Of a stretch of DNA of 64,000 bases, positions 1 to 6,879 are shown in pieces. The notes beneath the pieces are model-generated. The model was given only the letters and a program-made list of their open reading frames with translations, made no database searches and was not told the DNA's origin. The stretch lies in NCBI GenBank assembly GCA_029959325.1, contig JASCPF010000003.1, positions 43,674-107,673 on the forward strand, in the 5' to 3' direction. Within the stretch, counting starts at the first letter, position 1, and each line of letters begins with the position of its first letter. The position numbers and the translations under genes are program-made. Source of the stretch: Microbacteriaceae bacterium PS02068 (GTDB taxonomy: Bacteria; Actinomycetota; Actinomycetes; Actinomycetales; Microbacteriaceae).

Positions 1-145
1 CATCAAGGCCGAGGTCATCGGCTTCGACGACCTCATCGAGACCGGGTCTGTCGCCGCTGCGCGCGCCGCCGGCAAAGCGCGCCTGGAGGGCAAGGACTAC
101 GTCATGCAGGACGGCGACGTGGTGGAGTTCCGCTTCAACGTGTGA
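1..145 (+). CDS. ychF: YchF (Obg-like ATPase), C-terminal end only
   Basis: The window opens inside this gene. The last 47 codons are present and end in [18 protein letters not shown], the typical end of the TGS domain of YchF/OLA1. YchF is a ribosome-associated ATPase of the Obg-like GTPase class that acts in the cytoplasm. The N-terminal nucleotide-binding domain lies before base 1. The last ~20 bases are repeated almost exactly at 2125-2147, so an element appears to have inserted at the end of this gene and kept its reading frame intact. Confidence 0.9.
   Translation, partial: IKAEVIGFDDLIETGSVAAARAAGKARLEGKDYVMQDGDVVEFRFNV
121..143 (+). repeat. att-like direct repeat, left copy (end of ychF)
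   Basis: Bases 121-143 match 2125-2147 at 21 of 23 positions, with a perfect 12-base core, GCTTCAACGTGT (132-143 and 2136-2147). Both copies encode VEF-x-FNV followed by a stop. This is the pattern left when a site-specific element integrates at the 3' end of a gene and carries a replacement end. The att role is an inference because no integrase is seen. Confidence 0.6.
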
Positions 146-771
146 CCCGTCTGCCGTCTTCGAGTGCGAGCGAAGCGAGCCGAAACGGCGTATCTACGCA
201 AACCGCGCGAACGCGAGGATGGGGTGATCGAGGTCGCCGCCTGTCATATCGGGCGGGTGACCGTCCGTATATCTGCCGCAGATGCGTATCCACAGAGTGA
301 CCCCGCGGAGATTGGGTTCAAGGTGTGATTCCGAGTCTGCCCTGGTCTTTTGTGGCCGCGGCGAGGATGGCTTTCTGTGCCGCCGTCCCATCCGTAGGCG
401 ACGGTGCGGATTCGCTGGGCCACGGCTTGGCCGCGTCTGCGCGTTTCCCCTGCATCGATCCGATCGGCACTCACCACGGAGACGACTTCTCCGTTGGCGA
501 CACCCTCGTCCGGCCCGCGCACGAGGCGCTCGAACGCATCGAGGTCTGGATCCGCGGTCAGCGACGCGAAGACGACGACTTGGTTTGTCGCAGTCCTCGC
601 ACTCTATTGATCGTGACCGCAATGCAGTGACGGTGACCTCAATGCGGGGAATGTCCGGGCCAGGCAAGTCTCCCGCGGGAGGATCGAAGTGGTGCGTAGA
701 CGACATGACATGAAGCGCGAGAAGTTCGTGCGAGTGGACTGGATGTCGGAGCTCCCAGCAACGATGTCACC
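146..771. other. Gene-poor stretch inside the ychF insert; possible decayed minus-strand gene
   Basis: No intact gene is convincing here. On the minus strand, gene-like pieces appear in different frames. One (about 600 down to 320) reads VVVFASLTADPDLDAFERLV and onward. Another (about 300 down to 194) ends in GGDLDHPILAFARFA. They are separated by frame changes and a stop at 604-606, as expected of a decayed gene, but no family is recognised. Bases 162-188 hold one copy of dispersed repeat family A. The rest shows nothing I can name. Confidence 0.35.
162..188 (-). repeat. Dispersed repeat family A, copy 1
   Basis: On the minus strand this reads CCGTTTCGGCTCGCTTCGCT and continues CGCACTC. It is a one-base variant of the GTTTCGACTCGCT-n-CGCTCG repeat seen at 22900, 25282, 42925, 44242 and 44320. 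It lies 17 bases after the ychF stop. Confidence 0.6.
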
Positions 772-2121
772 ATGGACACAATGTGGCTACTTGCCATCGC
801 ATGCCTCGGTGGGGCTGTCTGGATCGCGATGACGAAATTGAAGGCTGCGCTCGCGCGTGACCACCTTCGAGGTCTCGCGGCCACGAAAGTGATCAGCTTT
901 GCGGTTGCGGCACTCGCCGGAGGGAGCATGTTCATTGCTCTGAGGTCTACGCCGGTGATCTTTCTCGTGGCGTTTATCGCGACGTGCATCGCGATGATCA
1001 CGGCGTCGGTTACGGGCGGACTCCTCCGGGGGGCAGAGCGCCAAAGCTCCCCAACGGCGTGCGCGTACGTGCGATATCGCTCCGCTAAGACGTGGCGCGA
1101 GACAAAGTCCATGACCAAACGGTTCTTCGCGCTCGCCGCGCCTGACGGGTGGCGGGAAGTTCGCATCACGCTAGACAGCTTCGACAATGTCGTCTCTATT
1201 CCCACAATGCTCCGGGTCTTGGGGGTGATGTACATCGCCGGATTGGTCTTCGTATTCGTCATGTCCTTTGTTGGCTTGACCGGTGCGAATGGTGACATCC
1301 AGGCGGCGGTGTTCTCCGCCGCAATCAGCTACAACATGTTGGCGATCAGCTGTCTCCTCACCTCCACAGCCGTCATCTGCTTCGCGATCTTTCTCCTCCT
1401 TCGGTGGGGCGAAGTCCTACAGCGGCCATTGGGGGTCGGCTCTTATGTGCGCCGCATCGCGACTTGGATTGGATACGGCGGCGCAGTCGGTGCTGTGATG
1501 GCATCGCTCGTGCCACTCGCGGGGCTTGCCGTGCCGAGCCTCATAGGGTCGGCCGAGAGCGCCTCAGCACTAAACACGATCACGCCGCGCTCGATGCTGG
1601 ATTTTCCGGCCGCAGGGGCTGTCGCAGGCTATGCGTTCGGTCTGATCGTCGCGACGGCGTCCCTGTTTCCAGATTCCAAGAACAGTTGGCTTCGGCGCGT
1701 CCTGTGTCCGGGATTGTTCGTAGTCGTTCTCGTCGCGTTGAGCCAATTCCTGGGCGGCCCCCGTGGACTCCTGCGGCCAGTCATTGACGCCGCCGCTCTG
1801 CGATCTGGCTTCAACGACGCATCGTGCGCCGGCGCCGCGCCGACGGACATCGCTTCGGGGAGTCTCGACGCGACGGCATGGGTCATCACGGCGATGGAGC
1901 GATGCGGCAGCGGACTGCTCATCTCGACAACCGCCATTGGATGGATCGTTGTCGCCGCGGCTCTGTTGGTCGGCGTCAGTCTGTTCGCCGTCGACATTCG
2001 CGTTCGGGCACAGTCGGAAGGTGAACGAAGCAGCGATCGTGGCCCGGTGACCTCGCGGCACCTTCTCAGCGACAGACCGGATCAACCTGAACTGAATCAC
2101 GCACCGCCCACGCTGATATAG
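772..2121 (+). CDS. Multi-spanning membrane protein of unknown function (in the ychF insert)
   Basis: This 449-aa protein is very hydrophobic, with roughly ten predicted membrane segments. Pairs lie near residues 5-20 and 43-85, a run at 145-270, two around 285-345, and a final one near 380-405. A soluble loop (about 90-140) follows the first four, and the hydrophilic C-terminus is about 45 residues. I do not recognise a family or catalytic motif. It is the only intact gene between the two ychF-end repeats. Its codon use is less GC-biased than its neighbours, with several A/T-ending codons such as AAA, TTG and GTT, and it contains no GGATGCC/GGCATCC heptamer. Both points suggest recent transfer. 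Function unknown. Confidence 0.6.
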   Translation: MDTMWLLAIACLGGAVWIAMTKLKAALARDHLRGLAATKVISFAVAALAGGSMFIALRSTPVIFLVAFIATCIAMITASVTGGLLRGAERQSSPTACAYVRYRSAKTWRETKSMTKRFFALAAPDGWREVRITLDSFDNVVSIPTMLRVLGVMYIAGLVFVFVMSFVGLTGANGDIQAAVFSAAISYNMLAISCLLTSTAVICFAIFLLLRWGEVLQRPLGVGSYVRRIATWIGYGGAVGAVMASLVPLAGLAVPSLIGSAESASALNTITPRSMLDFPAAGAVAGYAFGLIVATASLFPDSKNSWLRRVLCPGLFVVVLVALSQFLGGPRGLLRPVIDAAALRSGFNDASCAGAAPTDIASGSLDATAWVITAMERCGSGLLISTTAIGWIVVAAALLVGVSLFAVDIRVRAQSEGERSSDRGPVTSRHLLSDRPDQPELNHAPPTLI

Positions 2122-2124
2122 CCC

Positions 2125-2147
2125 GGTCGAGTTCTGCTTCAACGTGT
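2125..2147 (+). repeat. att-like direct repeat, right copy
   Basis: This is the second copy of the ychF 3' end (see 121-143). It reads in frame as V-E-F-C-F-N-V followed by TAG. It marks the probable right edge of the ~2 kb insert and lies 11 bases before the -10 box of the toxin-antitoxin operon. Confidence 0.6.
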
Positions 2148-2158
2148 AGCGCGTGTGC

Positions 2159-2164
2159 TACATT
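2159..2164 (+). promoter_or_regulatory. -10 box TACATT of a leaderless antitoxin promoter
   Basis: TACATT is followed by six bases and then GTG at 2171. That is the spacing repeated throughout this window, and it places the transcript start on the start codon. No clear -35 box was seen. Confidence 0.5.
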
Positions 2165-2170
2165 TTTGGG

Positions 2171-2452
2171 GTGAGGGTGAGTGAGCCGCATGTGGAGAGT
2201 CTTTCGCAGCGTGAGTTGCGCAACGAGTCAGGGCGTGTTCTTCGTGCGGTCAGCGAGGGCCAATCCTTCGTACTGACCAACCGCGGCATCCCTGTCGGTC
2301 GCATCGTTCCGCTCGACGCTCCGGCGCCCGCGTTGCCGATCGCTCGGCCTGCGAAGCGCGTCGGTGGCTGGTCCTCGCTCGCACCCCAGCCCTCTGAGGG
2401 GGACCGTCCGATGGCGCGGATCCTTGATGAGCTGCGCGAGGATCGAGTGTGA
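2171..2452 (+). CDS. Antitoxin of the Phd/YefM type (VapB-like)
   Basis: This 93-aa protein has the Phd/YefM N-terminal fold signature: ESLSQRELRNESGRVLRAV, then EGQSFVLTNRGIPVGRIVPL at about residues 15-50. Its C-terminal tail should wrap and inhibit the partner toxin. Such antitoxins bind the operon promoter and repress it, with toxin as co-repressor. GTG 2171 is preferred because a -10 box ends six bases upstream; GTG 2153 and 2177 are alternatives. The last codons overlap the toxin start by four bases (GTGA). The operon sits directly beside the right edge of the ychF insert. Confidence 0.8.
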   Translation: MRVSEPHVESLSQRELRNESGRVLRAVSEGQSFVLTNRGIPVGRIVPLDAPAPALPIARPAKRVGGWSSLAPQPSEGDRPMARILDELREDRV

Positions 2453-2859
2453 CGGACGCCCGGCTCGTCTACGTCGATACCTCCGCACTCGGCGCACTCC
2501 TCATCGCGCAGACGCAGACGCAGGCGCTGGTGGACTGGATGGACCATACGCTTGCCAGGCTCGTATCGAGCGATCTGCTCGAAACGGAGTTGCGTCGGAT
2601 AGCTGTGCGAGAGGGGCGGGATCAGGCGCAAGTCAGTGCGATCCTGGATGGGGTGTCGCTCGCCGCGCTTGACCGGGCCACATATCGGTCAGCTGGTCTC
2701 TTGCCGATGCCCTATCTCCGCACCCTCGACGCCCTGCATCTCGAGGCGGCGATTCGCCTTGACGTCGATTGCGTGCTCACCTACGACCATCGGCTTGCTG
2801 AAGCCGCGATGTCGGTCGGCCTCGAGGTGATTGCTCCCGGCGCGGAGGGCCTTCTTTGA
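2449..2859 (+). CDS. vapC: PIN-domain toxin, VapC family
   Basis: This 136-aa PIN-domain ribonuclease has the family's acidic metal-binding residues. D10 lies in VDTSALG, E45 is in the second helix, D94 is in the TLDALHLEAA motif, and D113 is in LTYDHRL. VapC toxins cut specific RNAs, often tRNA or rRNA, using Mg2+ or Mn2+. Length and motif spacing are normal and nothing suggests inactivation. GTG 2449 overlaps the antitoxin stop by four bases, so translation is coupled. The target RNA cannot be read from sequence. Confidence 0.88.
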   Translation: MTDARLVYVDTSALGALLIAQTQTQALVDWMDHTLARLVSSDLLETELRRIAVREGRDQAQVSAILDGVSLAALDRATYRSAGLLPMPYLRTLDALHLEAAIRLDVDCVLTYDHRLAEAAMSVGLEVIAPGAEGLL

Positions 2860-2996
2860 CGGGTCGCTCCGGTGCAGGTCGTCCTGATCACTTCATTGAT
2901 GTTCGCGCGAGTCAGGAACCGCTCGTGGCGGTGCGCCGACTTCGTGCGGAGGATGCCGAGCAGATCGCAGCGATCACACCGCTGGAGGTCGCGTGA
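2856..2996 (+). CDS. Possible 46-aa third gene of the toxin-antitoxin operon
   Basis: A TTG at 2856 overlaps the vapC stop (TTTGA) and opens a 46-codon frame. It encodes a charged peptide containing DHFIDVRASQEPLVAVRRLR and ending EDAEQIAAITPLEVA. The frame keeps normal high-GC third positions for its second half. It could be a coupled small protein or the remnant of another gene's C-terminus. A 36-codon GTG frame (2993-3106) overlaps its stop in the same coupled way, but it is too weak to call. I do not recognise either. Confidence 0.25.
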   Translation: MTGRSGAGRPDHFIDVRASQEPLVAVRRLRAEDAEQIAAITPLEVA

Positions 2997-3120
2997 GCGA
3001 CGTCGTCGACGACACGGTGAACGCCCAGCCCGTCGGCGATGCACGATCCTTCTCATCCAGACGGCCGCAGATGGCCCGCTACGCTGAGCGAAGAATCCGT
3101 CGCTGAGAGAGCTGAGACTC

Positions 3121-3594
3121 GTGGGTTACTTCATTCTGGTCATTCTTCAGACCGTCGCCTTGCCGATCGTCTCAGGCGTGATCGAGCTCCTGACGGTGGG
3201 CGGTGACCCGGTGCTCGTCTTCGGCAAGTGGTGGGCGTTCTGGGGTGTCGGCACACGGCTGCTGGTCGCGGGGATCGTGCAAGTCTCCGGCAAAGGCCCG
3301 ACCAGCGAGATTCTGGGCGCGGACAGGCCGACGGTGCAGACCCAGCAGCTCACCCGCGAACTGGGAACGGCGAACATCGGCATGGGCGTCGCCGGTCTGC
3401 TCGCACTCGTACCCGGCTGGGCGGTGCCCGCGGGTCTCGCCGGAGGCATCTTCCTGCTCGTCGCGGGAATCATGCACGTTCCGAAGAAGAACAAGAACGC
3501 GCAGGAGACACTCGCCACCTGGACCGACCTGGTCGTCGGCCTCGCAGTGGTGATCCTCGCGATCTACGTCTTCGCCCGGGCCGTTATCGTCTAG
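3121..3594 (+). CDS. Small four-helix membrane protein (DUF6790-like)
   Basis: This 157-aa protein has four hydrophobic helices (about 3-25, 36-55, 84-118 as a pair-like stretch, and 133-156). Between helices 1 and 2 and helix 3 lies a conserved-looking stretch, TQQLTRELGTANIGMGVAGL, resembling bacterial DUF6790 proteins. Its function is unknown. A -10-like TACGCT lies at 3080-3085, giving a leader of about 30 bases with GAGAG before GTG 3121. It is a single gene convergent with the sigma-factor operon. The family assignment is from memory of the motif and is tentative. Confidence 0.6.
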   Translation: MGYFILVILQTVALPIVSGVIELLTVGGDPVLVFGKWWAFWGVGTRLLVAGIVQVSGKGPTSEILGADRPTVQTQQLTRELGTANIGMGVAGLLALVPGWAVPAGLAGGIFLLVAGIMHVPKKNKNAQETLATWTDLVVGLAVVILAIYVFARAVIV

Positions 3595-3619
3595 GCAGAC
3601 ATCGCGGTGACGAGTCGAC

Positions 3620-4498
3620 TCAACCCCCGACCTGGAACTCGCCGATCTTGGTAGTGCCGTCGGCCTCGTAGACGGGGATGACATGTGTGGCGCCGGCGCC
3701 TGTCTGCTGCCACGCGAGAGCGTCCCCCGGAGAGCTGAACCCTCGGGCCGCCGCTGTTCCGTCGGCATCCTCGAGCTCGCTCCGATACACGTAGCCGTAC
3801 TGGCCGTTCGTGGCGACGACGGCGATGAGGTCTGGCTCGCCGTGTGACGAGCCGGTGACTCCGTAGGTGTCGCCGTTGGCGTTCACTCCCAGATCAGTGG
3901 GGACGTGAGTCAGGTATTGCAGTGTGGCGACGGCGTGCGCGCCATCCGAAGAAAGGTAGAGCGTGGTGACGGAATCGTCCAGGGGAAAGTCGTACCAGCC
4001 GCCGGCGGTGCCTCCGGCGATGTCGCTCGCGGTCCAGCTCCCCGAGGGATTGTTGCCCCCGGCATCGGTGCCGTAGGTGAATCGGCCCCCACTCGCGGCG
4101 CTGTCGTCGTCGGATGTGACGGCCGGTGAGACGGTGACTCGGAGGTGGGTAGCGCTCACGGGCCGGCTGGTCAGCGCAACCGTCGTCGCGCCGTCGAAGG
4201 CCACGGTGACGGGGTCTCCGAGGGCGACGATCATGGGTGATCCGGGCGTGACACCGGCCGGCGCAGGAATGGATGCCGGGAGGTCGGGCGTCGGCTGGCC
4301 TGTGGGGAACGCAGGCCCGGGCGTCAGCAGAGACGTAGCGGCGAACGCGGCGGTCGACACGCTCGCGCCCGCAAGGGCACCGACCAGGATCAACCCGACC
4401 CCCCACACCCGCGAGCGCTTGTGCGCGGGATGGTCGCCGACGTAGTCGGTCAGCATCGTTCGCGTGGCGGCGGAGCGGCGCTCGATCATGGTCTCCAT
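3620..4498 (-). CDS. Membrane-anchored protein coupled to the ECF sigma factor (possible anti-sigma factor)
   Basis: The 292-aa product has a short basic cytoplasmic N-terminus (about 1-33), one membrane helix (about 34-55) and a long extracytoplasmic part. That part starts with a Pro/Gly/Thr-rich linker and contains Gly/Ser/Asp-rich segments. Its ATG overlaps the sigma-factor stop (TGATG), so the two genes are co-translated. This layout is typical of ECF sigma factors with membrane-bound anti-sigma factors, and this is the best guess. However, no zinc-binding anti-sigma motif (HxxxCxxC) is visible and the cytoplasmic part is short. The extracytoplasmic domain is not recognised. Confidence 0.6.
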   Translation of the reverse strand: METMIERRSAATRTMLTDYVGDHPAHKRSRVWGVGLILVGALAGASVSTAAFAATSLLTPGPAFPTGQPTPDLPASIPAPAGVTPGSPMIVALGDPVTVAFDGATTVALTSRPVSATHLRVTVSPAVTSDDDSAASGGRFTYGTDAGGNNPSGSWTASDIAGGTAGGWYDFPLDDSVTTLYLSSDGAHAVATLQYLTHVPTDLGVNANGDTYGVTGSSHGEPDLIAVVATNGQYGYVYRSELEDADGTAAARGFSSPGDALAWQQTGAGATHVIPVYEADGTTKIGEFQVGG

Positions 4499-5061
4499 CA
4501 GGAGCCTCCTTCGACGTACGGCTGGGCGGTGAGCTGTGTTCTGAGCTGGGATCGGAAGCGAGAGAGTCGAGATCGGGCGGCGGGTTCCGAGATTCCCAGC
4601 GCGAGAGCGGCATCGCGAAGCGAAAAGCCTTCGAGGGCGGTCAACGCCAAGAGGTCGCCGTCCATCGCGTCCGCCGAGCGAATGGTGTTGCGCAGCAGCT
4701 GTTCACTCGCGGCCAGGTCCGAGACACGGTCGGCAGGATCGGGAGCGGGGCTCGGTTCAGGCAACTGCGCGAGCAGTCTCTGGTATCGCCGGCGGGATCG
4801 CGTGGCGTTGCGTGCAACGTTGCGCGTCGTCACGATCAACCACGGCAGCACGGAGCCGCCGACGAATCGGACGGCGGAGCGTCGTCGCCACAACTCGAGG
4901 AACGACATGGCCGCGACGTCCTCGGCATCCGCCCACTGCTGTCCGGATGCCAGCAGGTGCGCCAAGACGCGACCTGCGTGGCGGTCCCAGATCGCGCCGA
5001 AGGCACGCTGGTCGCCGGCGACGACGCGCCGCCAGATGTCCTCATCCGAATTGTCGACCAC
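4498..5061 (-). CDS. RNA polymerase sigma factor, ECF (sigma-70 group 4) family
   Basis: This 187-aa protein has sigma region 2 (AGDQRAFGAIWDRHAGRVLA through DAEDVAAMSFLELWRRR) and region 4 (ALTALEGFSLRDAALALGIS followed by EPAARSRLSRFRSQLR), separated by a ~40-residue linker. ECF sigma factors direct RNA polymerase to stress or envelope genes and are usually held by an anti-sigma factor, here probably the coupled downstream gene. GTG 5061 is preferred because a CATTAT -10-like box lies five bases upstream and it leaves the usual short N-terminus. ATG 5088 is an in-frame alternative adding nine residues. Confidence 0.85.
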   Translation of the reverse strand: MVDNSDEDIWRRVVAGDQRAFGAIWDRHAGRVLAHLLASGQQWADAEDVAAMSFLELWRRRSAVRFVGGSVLPWLIVTTRNVARNATRSRRRYQRLLAQLPEPSPAPDPADRVSDLAASEQLLRNTIRSADAMDGDLLALTALEGFSLRDAALALGISEPAARSRLSRFRSQLRTQLTAQPYVEGGS

Positions 5062-5177
5062 AACCCATAATGTCCGGCCGCGTCGCATTCATCGCAAAGT
5101 CACCGAGTGGCCGATCGTCGCCCTCGGTCAGCGCAGACCCGTCGCCGACTCCGAGTCGCGTGGCGAGAGCTCAAGCG

Positions 5178-5183
5178 TAGGCT
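5178..5183 (+). promoter_or_regulatory. -10 box TAGGCT, leaderless promoter for 5190
   Basis: TAGGCT, then six bases, then GTG 5190. This is the standard leaderless spacing in this window. Confidence 0.55.
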
Positions 5184-5189
5184 GGGCGC

Positions 5190-5960
5190 GTGACGGTCAC
5201 AACTGCGGTGAACGATCGCGAGCGGAGGACTCGGCCACGTCGTGTGCCGTCGTGGCGCCGCTGGATGCTCGTCGCCGCGGGTCTGCTTCTGGGCGCAGGC
5301 ATCGCCGTCTTGGCGTTCGTCTCTGCTGTCGATCAGGCGCCTCGCAACGACATCACCGTCCTTGTGGGATCGCTCGGTGCATCACAGATCAGCGTGCTCG
5401 CGGGGGCGGCGTGTCTGGCTGCGCTGGCCGTCGGTCTCTGCCTGATCCCCGTGGCGCGGCCGTGGCTGACCGTCGTGATCCCCGCCCGAGCAGTCGCGAT
5501 CTTCGCCGTGTCGTGTGCACTGTTCCTCCTGATGTGGAGTCCTTGGACGACGATGACGCCCTTGCTCGATGATCAGGGATGCGAGACCGGCTACATCGTT
5601 GTCGAGCGTTCATTCCTGCGTTCCGGAACCGGTGCCGTCTACCGCATCGACGGTGTCGTCGCGACCAGGGTCGGAACCAGCGTTCCCGACGACGGGTATC
5701 ACCCTTTCGCCGACGGCAACTATGCGGTGACCGATGACGGCGACATGCTGCACATCTGGTACAGCCCCTTCAGCGACAAGCCTGTTTCGACCGCTTCCCG
5801 CGAGGCCGACATCGTTGCGCCGAGGCTGGCTGGTGGTGAGCCCAGGTGCGGAACAGACAACCGGACAACGCCGTATCAGGACCGGACGGATGGGCCCGTG
5901 ACGCCGCAGCGTGATCCCGAAGATGAGGCCGGCGATCCGTTGCTCCTCGACCTCCCCTGA
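5190..5960 (+). CDS. Membrane protein of unknown function
   Basis: The 256-aa product has a basic N-terminus, three membrane helices (about 25-46, 65-86 and 95-116) and a C-terminal soluble domain of ~130 residues. That domain contains two cysteines (GCETGY near 131, and EPRCGT) that could form a disulfide outside the cell. No family is recognised. It is transcribed divergently from the ECF sigma operon across ~130 bases, so it could be a target of that sigma factor, but no distinct ECF promoter was identified. The GTG start is supported by the leaderless -10 box at 5178. Confidence 0.6.
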   Translation: MTVTTAVNDRERRTRPRRVPSWRRWMLVAAGLLLGAGIAVLAFVSAVDQAPRNDITVLVGSLGASQISVLAGAACLAALAVGLCLIPVARPWLTVVIPARAVAIFAVSCALFLLMWSPWTTMTPLLDDQGCETGYIVVERSFLRSGTGAVYRIDGVVATRVGTSVPDDGYHPFADGNYAVTDDGDMLHIWYSPFSDKPVSTASREADIVAPRLAGGEPRCGTDNRTTPYQDRTDGPVTPQRDPEDEAGDPLLLDLP

Positions 5961-6045
5961 GCGTGCGGCAGTCGCGCCCTGGATGCTTTCCGTTTCATAC
6001 CCACGGGCGCGCGTCAAGGGTCGTTCGTGTGTCGACGGCTGGACG

Positions 6046-6051
6046 TACGCT
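6046..6051 (+). promoter_or_regulatory. -10 box TACGCT for the BLUF operon
   Basis: TACGCT ends eight bases before ATG 6060. It would place the transcript start within one or two bases of that codon. ATG 6054 lies too close to the -10 box to be on the mRNA. Confidence 0.5.
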
Positions 6052-6059
6052 GAATGGCG

Positions 6060-6314
6060 ATGACAACTATGGATGAGCGGCCTGCGGTGACGTGGGCTCG
6101 CGTCGATCGAGACTTCTACGTCGCGAGCACGCCGCAGTACTTCCTCGGCACCGTCGACCGCGATGCGTCGGGCTCCTTCGTCGCTCGCGACATGCGCTCG
6201 GAGGTCATCGGGACGTTCAGCGACCTGGCATCCGCCACCGCAGTGGTGGAGAACAACAGAGACGGGCGCTCTGCCCTGATCACGCCGAGCTCGGATCGCG
6301 AGGCCGAGCGGTGA
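6060..6314 (+). CDS. Small hypothetical protein coupled to the BLUF photosensor
   Basis: This 84-aa soluble protein has a single compact beta-rich-looking domain (DRDFYVASTPQYFLGTVDRD, then SFVARDMRSEVIGTFSDLAS). I do not recognise a family. ATG 6060 is chosen over ATG 6054 from the promoter spacing. Its stop overlaps the GTG of the BLUF gene by four bases (GTGA), so the two are co-translated, which makes it a candidate partner or output of the light sensor. Confidence 0.6.
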   Translation: MTTMDERPAVTWARVDRDFYVASTPQYFLGTVDRDASGSFVARDMRSEVIGTFSDLASATAVVENNRDGRSALITPSSDREAER

Positions 6315-6748
6315 GCGGCTTGTACTCGTTGGTCTACAGCAGCAACGCCACAGGATCCGTCAGCGAGACCGAGCTGCGCGAACTGCTCGACGTGAGCCGT
6401 CGCGCGAATGGCCGAGCGGGCATCACCGGCCTGCTGCTGTATCGCAACGGTCGCTTCGTGCAGTTTCTCGAAGGGCCCGAGGACGACGTCCGCGCGCTCT
6501 ACCGTCGAATCTCAGCCGACCCGCGCCACGGCGGAATCCGTCTGCTGGTCGACGGACATCCGCAGAGTCGCACCTTCCAGGATTGGTCGATGGGGTACGA
6601 ACCCCTGGCGACGTCTGATGAGCCGCTTCCACCCGGATTCCGGGACTCGTTCGATGACATCGACAACGCGGACGATTCCGACGCGGTCGTGCGCGCGACC
6701 CGCGAACTCAGCATCTGGTTCCGGCATCGCGCGCGCCCCGTCGACTGA
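6311..6748 (+). CDS. BLUF-domain blue-light photoreceptor
   Basis: This is a 145-aa single-domain BLUF protein. The flavin-contacting residues known for the family are all present: Y9 (SLVYSS), N33 (RANGRAGITGLLL), Q51 (FVQFLEG), W92 and M94 (DWSMGY). BLUF domains bind FAD and signal by rearranging the Tyr-Gln hydrogen-bond network under blue light. There is no EAL, cyclase or other fused output domain, so it must act through a partner. The overlapping upstream 84-aa protein is the obvious candidate. The C-terminal ~45 residues form an acidic linker and a helix. Confidence 0.92.
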   Translation: MSGLYSLVYSSNATGSVSETELRELLDVSRRANGRAGITGLLLYRNGRFVQFLEGPEDDVRALYRRISADPRHGGIRLLVDGHPQSRTFQDWSMGYEPLATSDEPLPPGFRDSFDDIDNADDSDAVVRATRELSIWFRHRARPVD

Positions 6749-6879
6749 TTCGGCATCTCCGCTCCGGATGCCACGGCGATGGTGCGGCCCGCGCAACGAC
6801 GTCTCCGACTTACCCCCTGCCCGCGGCCCTCGCCGCGGCGTAGCCTGGGAAGCCTCTCGCGGGGGTGAGGAGGCGGGCG

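Noticed and set aside
194..706. Minus-strand 170-codon frame in the ychF insert as an intact gene
   Set aside because: Its middle is Arg/Pro-rich with poor codon bias, while another frame looks more gene-like there. I treat it as part of a decayed region.
3620..4498. Classical zinc-binding anti-sigma factor
   Set aside because: The gene context fits, but no HxxxCxxC motif or cysteine pair is present in the short cytoplasmic part, so only a tentative role is given.
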